A stretch of DNA of 64,000 bases from Micromonospora sp. WMMD882 (GTDB lineage: Bacteria > Actinomycetota > Actinomycetes > Mycobacteriales > Micromonosporaceae): contig NZ_CP114903.1 of the NCBI RefSeq assembly GCF_027497255.1, forward strand, positions 3,472,001 to 3,536,000. The letters are read 5' to 3'. Positions 18,817 through 27,191 of this stretch are shown piece by piece. Made by a program: the position numbers and the translations under genes. Each line of letters begins with the position of its first letter. The first letter of the stretch is position 1. The notes beneath the pieces were generated by a model. That model saw nothing but the letters and a program-made list of their open reading frames with translations. It ran no database searches and was not told where the DNA came from.

Positions 18817-19746
18817 TCAGCACGCCGGGTTCGCGGCCCGGCACATCCGGACGGCGGCGAGCTGGCCGAGCCGACGCAGCTCCTCGTCGGCGATGGACCG
18901 TCCCGGCTCGATCACGGTCACCAGGTCGCCGACCCGGACGATCGCCGTGCTCGTCGAGCCGGGCCCCCCGCCCAGCGGGTCACCGGTGGCCTGGTTCCAG
19001 GGTTGCGAGACCGTGTGCCGCAGCAACGCCGACTCGTCACCGGCGAAGTCGCGGTCGGTGAGCGTCCACCGGTGCGCCGCCGCCCCGTCGACCGTCCGGC
19101 CCTGCCACTCGACCGGCCCGACGGAGACCCACTCGGCGCACGGGTCGACCTGCCGGCCCAGGTGGACGAAGAAGCGTTCCGCCTCGACCGGGTCGAACCG
19201 GTAGATGTCCTGACTGAGCAGGAGGTCGGCGGGCGCCGGGTCCTCGTCCACCGCCTCCGAGCCCTCGTCTGTCGCCTCCGGGCCGTCCAGGGCCCTCTGG
19301 TCCCGGACGGCGGGGGCGCGCAGCAACGTCTGCGAACGGGACCAGTTCGGGAGCGACCACCCCCAGTCGGCCTGGAACCCCTTCTCCTTCAGACACACCG
19401 CGAGCATCGGATCCGTCCAGACGGGCTCACCGAGGCCCGACCCGGTCAGCGGCGGGGCGGCCGGCTCCGGCAGGTCGTCCGCCTGGAGCAGGGCCTCCGG
19501 CGGGATCTCGACGCGGGCCGGCGGGCTCACCAGGGAGACGTCCGACCCGGGCGGAGCGCCCGTGGTGGACGGGCCGAGCACGACGGTCACCCCGCCGGCC
19601 AGGGCCAGCACGGTGGCCGCCGCCCCGGCCGCCTGCCGCCAGGCGCGGCGGCGGGCCCGGCGGCGGATCTCGGCCGACTCCGGCCACCGTACGGCGGCCA
19701 GCTCGGCGGCGATCCGGTCGTGGAGAGTGGGCTTCCGGTCACGCAT
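18817..19746 (-). CDS. Membrane-anchored partner of the SigE-type sigma factor (hypothetical)
   Basis: A 309-residue protein with an N-terminal basic cytoplasmic part (IRRRARRRAWRQ), one membrane helix (about 38-58) and a 245-residue exported domain with Cys residues at CLKEKG, DPCAEW and the C-terminal MCRAANPAC. No zinc-binding anti-sigma motif is present, so a function as anti-sigma factor rests only on position: its ATG overlaps the sigma gene's end by eight bases. It could instead be a surface protein under that sigma factor. Confidence 0.72.
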   Translation of the reverse strand: MRDRKPTLHDRIAAELAAVRWPESAEIRRRARRRAWRQAAGAAATVLALAGGVTVVLGPSTTGAPPGSDVSLVSPPARVEIPPEALLQADDLPEPAAPPLTGSGLGEPVWTDPMLAVCLKEKGFQADWGWSLPNWSRSQTLLRAPAVRDQRALDGPEATDEGSEAVDEDPAPADLLLSQDIYRFDPVEAERFFVHLGRQVDPCAEWVSVGPVEWQGRTVDGAAAHRWTLTDRDFAGDESALLRHTVSQPWNQATGDPLGGGPGSTSTAIVRVGDLVTVIEPGRSIADEELRRLGQLAAVRMCRAANPAC

Positions 19747-20239
19747 CGGCGGCCTCCTCCAGGTCGGTGACGGTGAGCAGCCCGGCGAGCGCGGTACGGG
19801 CCCGGGAGAGTCGGGCCTTGACCGTGCCGACCGGGGCGTTGGTCTCCCGGGCCACTTCGGCCACGGGCAGCCCGAGCAGGTAGTACAGGGCGATCGCGGT
19901 ACGTTGCTCCTCGGGGAGCTGGCGCAGCGCGGCCACCACCTCGACGGTGTCGGTGTTCGGGCCGGGCACGCTCTCGGTGGCCCCGTGCCGCAGGTACGCC
20001 CGGGCGCGGCTGCGCAGGCTGCGCCACCGGCTCACCGCGATCCGGGTGGCGACCACCCGTACCCAGGCTTCGGGTTCGTCGTATCCGCCGACGGTGGACC
20101 AGCGCTGCCACGCCCGCACGTACGCCTCCTGCACCGCGTCCTGTGCCTCGGCGAGGTCACCGGTGAGCACGTAGACGAAGCCGAGCAGCCGTTGCCGGCT
20201 GCCCCGGTAGAACTCGTCGAACCCGTCGACGTCGGGCAC
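19739..20239 (-). CDS. SigE-family RNA polymerase sigma factor (ECF type)
   Basis: A 166-residue ECF sigma factor. Region 2 is FDEFYRGSRQRLLGFVYVLTG...AQDAVQEAYVRAWQRW and region 4 is LRQLPEEQRTAIALYYLLGL with the HTH VAEVARETNAPVGTVKARLS. This form, common in actinomycetes, is called the SigE family. GTG start 20239 has GGAGG seven bases before it. It is cotranscribed and overlaps the downstream membrane-protein gene. Confidence 0.92.
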   Translation of the reverse strand: MPDVDGFDEFYRGSRQRLLGFVYVLTGDLAEAQDAVQEAYVRAWQRWSTVGGYDEPEAWVRVVATRIAVSRWRSLRSRARAYLRHGATESVPGPNTDTVEVVAALRQLPEEQRTAIALYYLLGLPVAEVARETNAPVGTVKARLSRARTALAGLLTVTDLEEAADA

Positions 20240-20303
20240 CTGGTTACCTCCCCCGTGGCGGTCGCAGGGGAACACGCGTCACGCGGGGCCGTCGGTTGCC
20301 GGG

Positions 20304-21296
20304 TCAGTCGATCGACTTCGCCAGTTCCGCGAGCGGGTAGCCGCCGGCGGGGACGCCTTCCCGGGTTGCCCGCCGTACGGCGAGCTGGACGGCGGCGTTG
20401 ACCGGGGTCGGTACGCCGTGCAGCCGGCCGAGCAGGACGATCTCGCCGTTGAGGTGGTCGACCTCGGTGGAGCCGACGCCCCGGGCCAGGCTCTGCCAGG
20501 TGGAGCCGCCGGCCCGTTGCTGTCCGCGTACCGGCACGGCCCGGACCAGCTCACCGCGTACGGCCTGTTCCTCGGCGATGCCGGTGTGCGCGATGCCGGC
20601 GGCGGCGAGCACGGCCTCGCCCTCCCCGGTGGTCCGGGCGGCGAGGTCGCCGGGGGTGTCCCGGCCGAACAGGGCGTTCAGCCCGTTGCCGAGGTTGCGC
20701 AGCAGCTTGCCGTACTTCCAGCGCAGCACGTCGTCGCGGACCGGGGCGACGAAGCCGGCCCCGGTCAGGTCCGCCGCGACCCGACGGGTGGTGTCGTCAG
20801 GGCCGCCGGGGTGGCGCCCCAGGTGCAGCATTCCGGGGTGCGGGTGCCCGTTGGCCACCACCGCGCCGGGTTCCAGGTGGGTGGCCGGCAGCCAGACGCA
20901 GACCGGGTGGACCCGGTCGAACCAGCGCAGCGCGGCCCGCTCGTTGCTCACCCCGTTCTGCGCGGTGAGCAACGGCAGCCGTTCCCCGGCGGTGCCGCCC
21001 CCGGCGACCGGGGCGTCCGCCCAGCTCCGGAGGGCTGCCTCGGTGTCCTGGGACTTGACGGCCAGCACCAGCGCGGTGTCCGCCGGCAGCGGACGGTCGG
21101 GCGGGCCGTCGAGCGCCGGCAGCCGGGAGGTGACGTCCCCGGTCGGCGTGTGCAGGGTCAGCCCCCGCTCGCGGATCGCGGCCAGGTGGGCGCCGCGCGC
21201 CACCAGGGTCACGTCGTGGCCGGCCTGCGCCAGCCGTACGCCGATGGTGCCGCCGACCGCGCCGGCCCCGATGATCACGTATCGCACCGCTCCCAT
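20304..21296 (-). CDS. panE: 2-dehydropantoate 2-reductase family protein
   Basis: A 330-residue ketopantoate reductase-like protein with Rossmann motif YVIIGAGAVGGTIGVRLA, then LVLAVKSQDT, LLTAQNGVSNE and the C-terminal domain (KYGKLLRNLGNGLNALFG; EVDHLNGEIVLLGR). The Lys in KYGKLL and the EVDHLNGE motif match the catalytic site. The true PanE reduces 2-dehydropantoate with NADPH in pantothenate synthesis; several paralogues exist, so the substrate is uncertain. ATG 21296 is used; the upstream extension is Arg/Gly low complexity. Confidence 0.85.
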   Translation of the reverse strand: MGAVRYVIIGAGAVGGTIGVRLAQAGHDVTLVARGAHLAAIRERGLTLHTPTGDVTSRLPALDGPPDRPLPADTALVLAVKSQDTEAALRSWADAPVAGGGTAGERLPLLTAQNGVSNERAALRWFDRVHPVCVWLPATHLEPGAVVANGHPHPGMLHLGRHPGGPDDTTRRVAADLTGAGFVAPVRDDVLRWKYGKLLRNLGNGLNALFGRDTPGDLAARTTGEGEAVLAAAGIAHTGIAEEQAVRGELVRAVPVRGQQRAGGSTWQSLARGVGSTEVDHLNGEIVLLGRLHGVPTPVNAAVQLAVRRATREGVPAGGYPLAELAKSID

Positions 21297-21390
21297 TCTG
21301 CCCCCGCCCCCGCGCCCGCGCCCCCGGCCCCGCCGCTGCCGCTGCCCCCCGGCGCCGAGCACCCCGATGCCGGTCCCGTCCCCGTCGCTG

Positions 21391-21482
21391 TCCCGGCGGG
21401 GCTCGCATCACTGTCCCGGCGGGGCTCGCATCACTGTCCCGGCGGGGCTCGCATCACTGTCCCGGCGGGGCCCGCATCACGC
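21391..21482. repeat. Tandem 23-bp repeat, four copies
   Basis: Units start at 21391, 21414, 21437 and 21460; the first three are identical (TCCCGGCGGGGCTCGCATCA plus CTG), the fourth differs at three bases. They lie in the 466-bp gene-free stretch 21297-21762, about 50 bp before terminal-repeat element B. Confidence 0.8.
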
Positions 21483-21529
21483 GCACCTTGCGTAACCGCC
21501 AGGCCCGACCTCGGCATAGTCTTCCGAGC

Positions 21530-21653
21530 CCTTTGCTCTGCACCCATGCACGCACCAGGCACTCAGGGCGACGTTCTTGGAATCCGCACCAACCGGGACT
21601 GTGGCGTTTCCGCTGGTCAAGTCGATGGCGCGAATCTGGGTGCAGAGCAAAGG
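21530..21653. repeat. 124-bp element with 16-bp perfect terminal inverted repeats (copy B)
   Basis: Ends CCTTTGCTCTGCACCC (21530-21545) and GGGTGCAGAGCAAAGG (21638-21653) are identical to those of copy A at 15013-15138. The interior is different apart from GTCGATGGCGCGAA near the right end. No open frame. Confidence 0.75.
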
Positions 21654-21762
21654 CTGCGGATCGGTGCAGTACGTTCAGCACAGCGATTACTCGGGGTAAG
21701 ACGGATGTCGCCGACAGAACCGATCACCCAAGGTGACGTCACGAAGAGTCAGGCCGAAATAC

Positions 21763-22506
21763 TCAGGGAGTCAGGCCGGCGTCGGTGAGGGCCGGGCCGG
21801 CGAGCAGGGCCCCGCCCACCACCAGGACCACCAGGTTGACCAGGGCGAACACCGTCACCCAGAGGAACGCCGGCAGGTGGGTCAGTCCGGCGAGTTGGTC
21901 GGCGTCGGACTCGGGCAGCCGGCCCCGGCCGCGCAGCCGTTGCAGCTCCACCACCGGCCGCACCCCGCCGAGCAGCAGGAACCACACCCCGGCGTACGCG
22001 AACGCGGCCTGCACCTGCGGCGACGCGTACCAGGAGACGGCCAGCACCAACCCGCCGGTGACCACGAGCGACACCACGCCGAACGCGTTGCGGATCATCA
22101 CCAGCATGGCGAGCAGCAGCGCCACCGCGACCCAGAGCAGCAGGGTGATCCGGTTCCCGCCGAGGATCAGGGCCCCGGCGAGGCCGATCAGCGGCGGGGC
22201 GACGTACCCGGCGAGGAGAGTGAGGATCATGCCGGGGCCGCTGGGGCGACCGGCGGAGAGGGTCAGGCCCGAGGTGTCCGAGTGCAGCCGGATGCCGTGC
22301 AGCCGGCGGCCGGTGAGCAGGGCGGCCAACGCGTGCCCGCCCTCGTGGGCGATGGTGATCGCGTTGCGGGCGATCCGCCACGGCATCCGGGTCGACACCA
22401 CCACCAGCGCGACCACGGCGGTGGCGAGGACGAGCAGCGGCGGCGGGTCGGGCTGCGCCCCGAGGAGCCGGTCCCACAGGTCACCGAGGCTGTCGATCGG
22501 GGTCAT
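21763..22506 (-). CDS. M50-family (site-2 protease-like) membrane protein
   Basis: A 247-residue protein with five or six membrane segments and the zinc-protease motif HEGGH at residues 54-58 next to the first helix, as in the M50B-like group. The second metal ligand region is not resolved. Possible role in cleaving membrane anti-sigma factors or a non-proteolytic role. ATG 22506 is preferred to upstream extensions, which are Gly/Arg low complexity and overlap the Uma2 remnant. Confidence 0.8.
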   Translation of the reverse strand: MTPIDSLGDLWDRLLGAQPDPPPLLVLATAVVALVVVSTRMPWRIARNAITIAHEGGHALAALLTGRRLHGIRLHSDTSGLTLSAGRPSGPGMILTLLAGYVAPPLIGLAGALILGGNRITLLLWVAVALLLAMLVMIRNAFGVVSLVVTGGLVLAVSWYASPQVQAAFAYAGVWFLLLGGVRPVVELQRLRGRGRLPESDADQLAGLTHLPAFLWVTVFALVNLVVLVVGGALLAGPALTDAGLTP

Positions 22507-22566
22507 GGGCCGGCAGCCTACCGCCCCGCCGCACCCCCGCCACTTCCCCGGCCACCCCGGCTGACC

Positions 22567-22731
22567 ATGGCAAACTGGCCGCTGGTCGAGCCGGACGGCG
22601 ACGGACACACGCTGCGGCTGTTCCGCCTGGACAGGCAGCACTACGTCGAGGACGGCGTGGCGAAGGCCGGTGAGCGGCTGACCGTGGGCGTCCCCTTCCC
22701 GCTCTCGCTCGACCCGGCGTCGCTGCGCTGA
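22567..22731 (+). pseudogene. C-terminal remnant of a Uma2 family endonuclease
   Basis: A 54-codon frame (ANWPLVEPDGDGHTLRLFRL, then YVEDGVAKAGERLTVGVPFP and LDPASLR) resembles the last third of Uma2/DUF820 proteins, which end in a beta-strand-rich LRDGRYVE...VPFPVTLDPA segment. The PD-(D/E)xK core expected upstream is absent, being replaced by the divergent protease gene. It is therefore a fragment, unless the short protein has a new use. Confidence 0.55.
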
Positions 22732-22851
22732 CCAGCCTCTTCACCCAACGTCCAGCCCACATCGTGCGGCAATTCTTTTAGCAGGGCTTGCGCTGACGGG
22801 TAGATTCCTTCAATGATGTTTGTCAATAACGGACATCCCGGAGGAGCCCTC

Positions 22852-23607
22852 ATGACGCGTACCCGCCCGTCGCTACGCCGCCTGTTCGCCGCCGGCCTGG
22901 CCACGCTCGCCACCGCCGCCGTCGGCCTGGTCGCCACCGCCGGTCCGGCCGCCGCCGCCACCACGCCCGGAATCGACGTCTCGCACTGGCAGGGCTCGAT
23001 CAACTGGACCAGCGTCCGCAACTCGGGCGTCCAGTTCGCCTACATCAAGGCCACCGAGGGCACCAGCTACAAGGACCCGCAGTTCAACACCAACTACGTG
23101 AACTCCTACAACGCGGGCATCATCCGGGGGGCGTACCACTTCGCCCGGCCGAACGTCTCCTCCGGCGCGACCCAGGCGAACTACCTGGCCAGCAACGGCG
23201 GCGCGTGGTCGGCGGACAGCCGCACCCTGCCGGCCGCCCTGGACGTCGAGGCCAACCCGTACAGCGGGGGCACCTGCTACGGCCTGAGCACCACCGGGAT
23301 GCGCAACTGGATCCAGGACTTCCTGAACACGTACCGCTCGCGCACCGGCCGGTACGCGGTCATCTACACCACCACGAGCTGGTGGAACCAGTGCACCGGC
23401 AGCTGGACCGGCCCGTGGACCAACCACCCGCTGTGGCTGGCCCGCTGGTCGAGCAGCCCGGGCACCCTGCCGGCCGGCGCCCCGGTGTGGAGCTTCTGGC
23501 AGTACACCGACTCGGGCAGCGTCTCCGGCATCAGCGGCGGCGTCGACCGCAACCACTGGAACGGCACCCGGGACCGGCTGGTCGCCCTGGCGAACAACAC
23601 CCGCTGA
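22852..23607 (+). CDS. Secreted GH25 muramidase (lysozyme M1/Chalaropsis type)
   Basis: A 251-residue protein with a signal peptide (TRTRPSLRR basic start, hydrophobic core, cleavage near PAAAA-TTPG) and one GH25 domain: GIDVSHWQGSINW with the catalytic Asp, AYIKATEG, GAYHFARP, ALDVEAN with the catalytic Glu, and GVDRNHWNG. It hydrolyses peptidoglycan between MurNAc and GlcNAc outside the cell. ATG 22852 has GGAGGAG about six bases upstream. No wall-binding repeats are present. Confidence 0.95.
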   Translation: MTRTRPSLRRLFAAGLATLATAAVGLVATAGPAAAATTPGIDVSHWQGSINWTSVRNSGVQFAYIKATEGTSYKDPQFNTNYVNSYNAGIIRGAYHFARPNVSSGATQANYLASNGGAWSADSRTLPAALDVEANPYSGGTCYGLSTTGMRNWIQDFLNTYRSRTGRYAVIYTTTSWWNQCTGSWTGPWTNHPLWLARWSSSPGTLPAGAPVWSFWQYTDSGSVSGISGGVDRNHWNGTRDRLVALANNTR

Positions 23608-23623
23608 CCCCGTAGCTCCGACC

Positions 23624-23661
23624 CGGCCGGGCGACGCCGCGACCCGCGGCCCGCCCGGCCG
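23624..23661 (+). terminator. Terminator hairpin after the muramidase gene
   Basis: Perfect 10-bp stem CGGCCGGGCG / CGCCCGGCCG, 17 bp past the stop codon, with an 18-nt GC-rich loop. Confidence 0.65.
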
Positions 23662-23687
23662 AACCACGTCCCCATCCGGTACGCCGC

Positions 23688-23787
23688 TCAGCTCCCCGGT
23701 TTCTCCGCCACGAACACCCCGACCCCGGCCATCCCTTCGACCAGGCCCTTGGCCTTCAGCCGTACGCTGCGGCCCGAGCAGGCCCCC
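23688..23787 (-). pseudogene. Possible C-terminal fragment of a methyltransferase-like gene
   Basis: The minus strand reads RSVRLKAKGLVEGMAGVGVF then VAEKPGS before a stop at 23688. The phrase looks like a folded protein end rather than a random frame and reminds me of SAM-methyltransferase C-termini, but I cannot name the family with certainty. No start or catalytic part precedes it. Confidence 0.3.
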
Positions 23788-24009
23788 GGCGGCCCGCGAG
23801 CCTACGCGTGCGGGCCGGGCTGTGGGCGTACCCGGGTCGACGCCCTCGCTCTGGAGGGCATGGCGGCGCGGACGGCGCTCGCGGCGATCCCGGCCCTGCC
23901 CGCTCCCGCCGACCGGCGGGAGGGGGCGGCGCTGGTGGCGGAGATGTTCCGCCTGGTCGTGGCGCACGATGACCTGACCGACGTGGGATTCGTCGGCCAC
24001 GCGAACTGA
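23749..24009 (+). CDS. Doubtful small open frame
   Basis: 86 codons from a TTG, or 50 from an internal ATG at 23860, with high GC at third positions but no ribosome site or recognisable motif. The end (VVAHDDLTDVGFVGHAN) is plausible protein. It overlaps the possible methyltransferase fragment on the other strand, so this spacer may simply be decayed DNA. Confidence 0.25.
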   Translation: MAFSRTLRPEQAPGGPRAYACGPGCGRTRVDALALEGMAARTALAAIPALPAPADRREGAALVAEMFRLVVAHDDLTDVGFVGHAN

Positions 24010-24038
24010 CCGGTCCGGTTCGGCGTGCGGCGAACGAC

Positions 24039-24278
24039 TCAGGCGCGTCGGCGGGTGACCGGCACGGCGACCGGGGTGGGGACGCCCTCCCGGGCGGTCA
24101 CGCCACGGCGGGCCAGCATGATCCGGCCGCCGACCAGAGCGGCCGTGACGGTCACGACGCTGAGCAGTGCGAACAGCACCGAAACGCCGATGCTGGCGAG
24201 CAGGAGTACGGCGTCACCGAGGGCGACCAGCATCCACAGCGCCACCGAGGGCTTCGCAGTCTTCCGTCGGTACCTCAT
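24039..24278 (-). CDS. Small two-helix membrane protein, function unknown
   Basis: A 79-residue protein with basic start MRYRRKTAKPS and two hydrophobic segments (about 12-30 and 32-52), ending in a basic TPVAVPVTRRRA. ATG 24278 has GGAGG eight bases before it. No family recognised. It stands alone downstream of the receptor kinase gene on the same strand, 96 bp from the kinase stop. Confidence 0.65.
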   Translation of the reverse strand: MRYRRKTAKPSVALWMLVALGDAVLLLASIGVSVLFALLSVVTVTAALVGGRIMLARRGVTAREGVPTPVAVPVTRRRA

Positions 24279-24374
24279 CGGTCGTACCTCCCTTCCGTCG
24301 TCAGGGATGGAAGTACCCCGATTCACGGAAGGTCATGCCAGCGACGTGCGAATCCCATGCCCGACGAGGGCGGC

Positions 24375-26348
24375 TCAGTCGGCCCGGTCGGGCTTGAACC
24401 CCTTCGTGATCAGGTCGAACTCGGCCAGTCGCCGCTCCCAGTCGGCGGCTGCGACCTCCCAGCGCAGGGCGTACCCCCGGTTGCTGGCCGTCACGAAGCC
24501 CCGGTTACGGACGTGGATCCGGGTGTTGTCGCGGGTCTCCAGCCACTCCCAGTCCGCGCAGGTCTTCCAGAAGTCGCACCGCTCGATGCCGATGAGCTCG
24601 TAGTCGTTCACCCGGCTCGCCCGGCCCGACTCGATGCTCTGCCAGTCCGCGTACGCGTCCGACTTCGGCGACGAGGTCCACTGGACCAGCAGCTCGCCGA
24701 CGCCGTTCGGCTCGTCGAAGACGACCGTGTCCCGGCCGGCGTCGCGACGCACCCAGTTCGACGGGATCGGCAGCTCGAACCCGCCCTGGTCCTTGTGCAT
24801 CTTCCAGCCGGCCGGCAGCGTGAGGCCCGCCGAGGCGCTCGGGGTCGGGCCGGGCGTCGGGCTCGCCGGGGCCGAGGTGGGCGACGCGGCCGGCGCGCTG
24901 GACGAGGGCGCGGCGGACGGGGTGGCGGCGGCGTCGGTGGTCGCGCCGGTCTGCGGGCCCGGATCCGGGTCGTCGGAGTCACCGAGCAACTTGGGCACCA
25001 CCAGCACCAGACCGAGCAGCAGCACCGCGACCAGCACGCCGATCAGCAGGTTACGGCGGGAGTTGCCCGACCGCTCCGGCCCGCCCGCCGGGGTCGGCAC
25101 GGCGGCCCGGCCCGGAGGTGGCGGGGGCGGGCTCACCGGGGTCGCCGGCAACACCGACGTGGACCGTTGCGGCCGGCTGCCCGTACCGTCGCCGGAGGCC
25201 GGGACCACGGCGGTCGGCGCGGCGTCCGACGTGGTCGGACCGGAGGTGGCCGACGGGGTATCCGGCGCGGGCAGCTTCGCCGTCGCGTCCGCTGCGGCGC
25301 CGGTCGACCCGGGGCCGGTCGCCTCCGGGTTGGCGGTCTCCGGGGTGGTCGGGTCCGAAGCGGGAACGGCGGCGGAGGCGGCAGCCGCTGCGGCGGCGGC
25401 CGGCGGGACGGCGCTGGCACCGGAGGACTCCGGCGGGCGCGGCGCGGGCACCACCGGCGGGCGCGGCTCGCGCGGCCCGTTCGGCCCCGGCCGACGTACG
25501 CCGTCGAGCAGCGGAATCGTCCGGCTGCGCTTGCCGCCCGCGCGGCGCAGCAGGCGCTCGGCGACCTCGGCGTCGATCCGCTCGGCCGGGTCCTTGCGGA
25601 GCAGCCCGTTGAGGACCGCCTTGAGCGGCCCGGCGTTCTTCGCCGGTGGCGGCGGCTCGGTCGCCAGCGCGGCGAGGGTGGCGATCGCCGACGGCCGGGC
25701 GTACGGCGACTTGCCCTCGACCGCCGCGTAGAGCGTCGCGCCCAACGACCACAGGTCACCCTCCGGGCCCGCCGTGCCGTCCCGGGCCCGCTCCGGCGCG
25801 ATGTACGCCGGGGAGCCCAGCACCATGCCGGTACGGGTGACGTTCGGGTCGCCGGGGATGGTGGCCAGGCCGAAGTCGGTGAGCACCACCCGACCGTCGG
25901 TGCCGAGCAGCACGTTGCCGGGCTTCACGTCGCGGTGCATCACGCCCGCCTTGTGCGCGGCCTTCAGCGCGCCGAGCACGCCGAGGCCGATCTCCACGGC
26001 GCGGGCCGGCGACACCGGGCCGTCCTCGGCGATCGTGTCCTGGAGGGACTTCGACGCCACATACTCCATGACGATCCACGGGTCGCCGTCGGTGCGCAGC
26101 ACGTCGAAGATGCGCACCACGTTGACGTGGTTCAGCCGGGCGATGGCCCGCGCCTCCCGCAGCGAGCGCTCGCGCATCTCGCGGCGCTCCTCGTCGGTGA
26201 GGCTGGGCGGCGGCACCAGCTCCTTGATCGCCACGTCCCGGTGCAGCACCTCGTCGCGCGCCTTCCAGACCCGACCCATGCCGCCCTGACCGAGCGGCGA
26301 GATCAGCCGGTATCGGTTGGCGACGAGTTGGGGAAGCGCGTTCGACAT
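24375..26348 (-). CDS. Receptor-type serine/threonine protein kinase
   Basis: A 657-residue PknB-like kinase. The kinase domain (about 12-265) has LGQGGMGRVW, the VAIKEL lysine, HRDVKPGNVL, DFGLAT and SPAYIAPE. A Pro/Ala/Thr-rich linker follows, then one membrane helix (LLIGVLVAVLLLGLVLVVP, about 435-453), a second low-complexity linker and an exported domain of about 150 residues (LPAGWKMHKDQGGFELPIP; CDFWKTCADWEW). There are no PASTA repeats. The exported domain resembles that of the kinase at 46830-49121. It is divergent from the carboxylase epsilon gene. Confidence 0.95.
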   Translation of the reverse strand: MSNALPQLVANRYRLISPLGQGGMGRVWKARDEVLHRDVAIKELVPPPSLTDEERREMRERSLREARAIARLNHVNVVRIFDVLRTDGDPWIVMEYVASKSLQDTIAEDGPVSPARAVEIGLGVLGALKAAHKAGVMHRDVKPGNVLLGTDGRVVLTDFGLATIPGDPNVTRTGMVLGSPAYIAPERARDGTAGPEGDLWSLGATLYAAVEGKSPYARPSAIATLAALATEPPPPAKNAGPLKAVLNGLLRKDPAERIDAEVAERLLRRAGGKRSRTIPLLDGVRRPGPNGPREPRPPVVPAPRPPESSGASAVPPAAAAAAAASAAVPASDPTTPETANPEATGPGSTGAAADATAKLPAPDTPSATSGPTTSDAAPTAVVPASGDGTGSRPQRSTSVLPATPVSPPPPPPGRAAVPTPAGGPERSGNSRRNLLIGVLVAVLLLGLVLVVPKLLGDSDDPDPGPQTGATTDAAATPSAAPSSSAPAASPTSAPASPTPGPTPSASAGLTLPAGWKMHKDQGGFELPIPSNWVRRDAGRDTVVFDEPNGVGELLVQWTSSPKSDAYADWQSIESGRASRVNDYELIGIERCDFWKTCADWEWLETRDNTRIHVRNRGFVTASNRGYALRWEVAAADWERRLAEFDLITKGFKPDRAD

Positions 26349-26427
26349 TGCCGAGACGGTACCCGGAGCGACGCGCGGTCACACCGCCGGCACGCCACTA
26401 TGCGGGATAGGTCAACTTCACGACGCG

Positions 26428-26433
26428 TACGCT
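26428..26433 (+). promoter_or_regulatory. -10 hexamer of the carboxylase epsilon gene
   Basis: TACGCT ends seven bases before the ATG at 26441, a leaderless arrangement. Confidence 0.5.
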
Positions 26434-26440
26434 TGACAGC

Positions 26441-26656
26441 ATGTCCGTCGAAGAGCCCCAGTTCCGGGTGGTCCGGGGTGTTCCCACCGCCGAGGAGTTG
26501 GCCGCCCTGGTGGGCGTACTGGCCGCCCGCTCCCGGCCGACCGCCGCCCCGGCGCCTGCCGTCGCGCCCTCCGCCTGGGCGCGCAGTGGCCGACCGGGCA
26601 ACGCGACGCCCACCGCCGGCATCGGCGCGTGGCGTGCCTCCGGTCTGCCCCGCTGA
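26441..26656 (+). CDS. accE: Acyl-CoA carboxylase epsilon subunit
   Basis: A 71-residue protein: FRVVRGVPTAEELAALVGVL, a Pro/Ala linker and the conserved C-terminal W-x-R-SGRP...W motif (SAWARSGRPGN; GIGAWRASGLPR). This is the small epsilon subunit of actinobacterial acyl-CoA carboxylases, which activates the alpha/beta complex. It is usually beside the beta-subunit gene; here it is 7.7 kb from the beta gene and 6.7 kb from the alpha gene, next to a kinase gene. Confidence 0.9.
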   Translation: MSVEEPQFRVVRGVPTAEELAALVGVLAARSRPTAAPAPAVAPSAWARSGRPGNATPTAGIGAWRASGLPR

Positions 26657-26744
26657 TTCCGGCCCGGACGCGGGGCTGTCGACCGTCACACCTACCCATT
26701 AACCTCACTCAGGGGTAGCAGGCTGTGACGGGTGGGGAGGGCCG

Positions 26745-27191
26745 ATGATCCCTGAGGAAGACCTTGGGCCGAGCTGGCTACGCGGGTACGGCGACATCGA
26801 GGCCGACATCCGGCAGATGCGGGAGTTCGCCAACAAACTCGAAGCCGAGGTACGGAAGAACTACGCGCCGCACCTGTCGTACATCGCCGACGACATGTCC
26901 GTGCCGATCCCCCCGCCCTGCGCCGCCTTCGGCGAGCTGGTCGACTTCCTCCGGGCACACCAGGACATCCAGCAGCGCTCGACGAACGAGGTCTACCACC
27001 TCGCCAACCACACCGGCGGGCTCGCCACCGCCGCCGGCGCCATCAGCGAGCAGTACGCCGACGCCGACGCGTTCGCCCGGGCCCGGGTGTCGGACGTCGA
27101 GCGCGCGTTGCGTACCGCCCAGGCCGACCAGCCACCAGCCGCCCCGGTGCCGCCCGACGCCACCGGGCCGGGGCCGGAGGTCCTCAAGTGA
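26745..27191 (+). CDS. WXG100-like helical protein of a type VII-like operon
   Basis: A 148-residue, mostly helical protein: IEADIRQMREFANKLEAEVR, then ANHTGGLATAAGAISEQYAD and a short Pro-rich tail. Size and spacing resemble ESX/WXG100-type secreted proteins, although no clear WxG is present. It is the first gene of a three-gene run with four-base overlaps, leading to a proline-rich protein and a mycosin protease. A start at ATG 26745 is used. Secretion as a helical hairpin dimer is inference. Confidence 0.65.
   Translation: MIPEEDLGPSWLRGYGDIEADIRQMREFANKLEAEVRKNYAPHLSYIADDMSVPIPPPCAAFGELVDFLRAHQDIQQRSTNEVYHLANHTGGLATAAGAISEQYADADAFARARVSDVERALRTAQADQPPAAPVPPDATGPGPEVLK

Noticed and set aside
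18817..19746. Zinc-binding anti-sigma factor
   Set aside because: No HxxxCxxC motif is present in the cytoplasmic part; kept only as a membrane partner of unknown role.
16065..21482. The 23-bp tandem arrays as CRISPR arrays
   Set aside because: The units are contiguous with no unique spacers and no cas genes are present.
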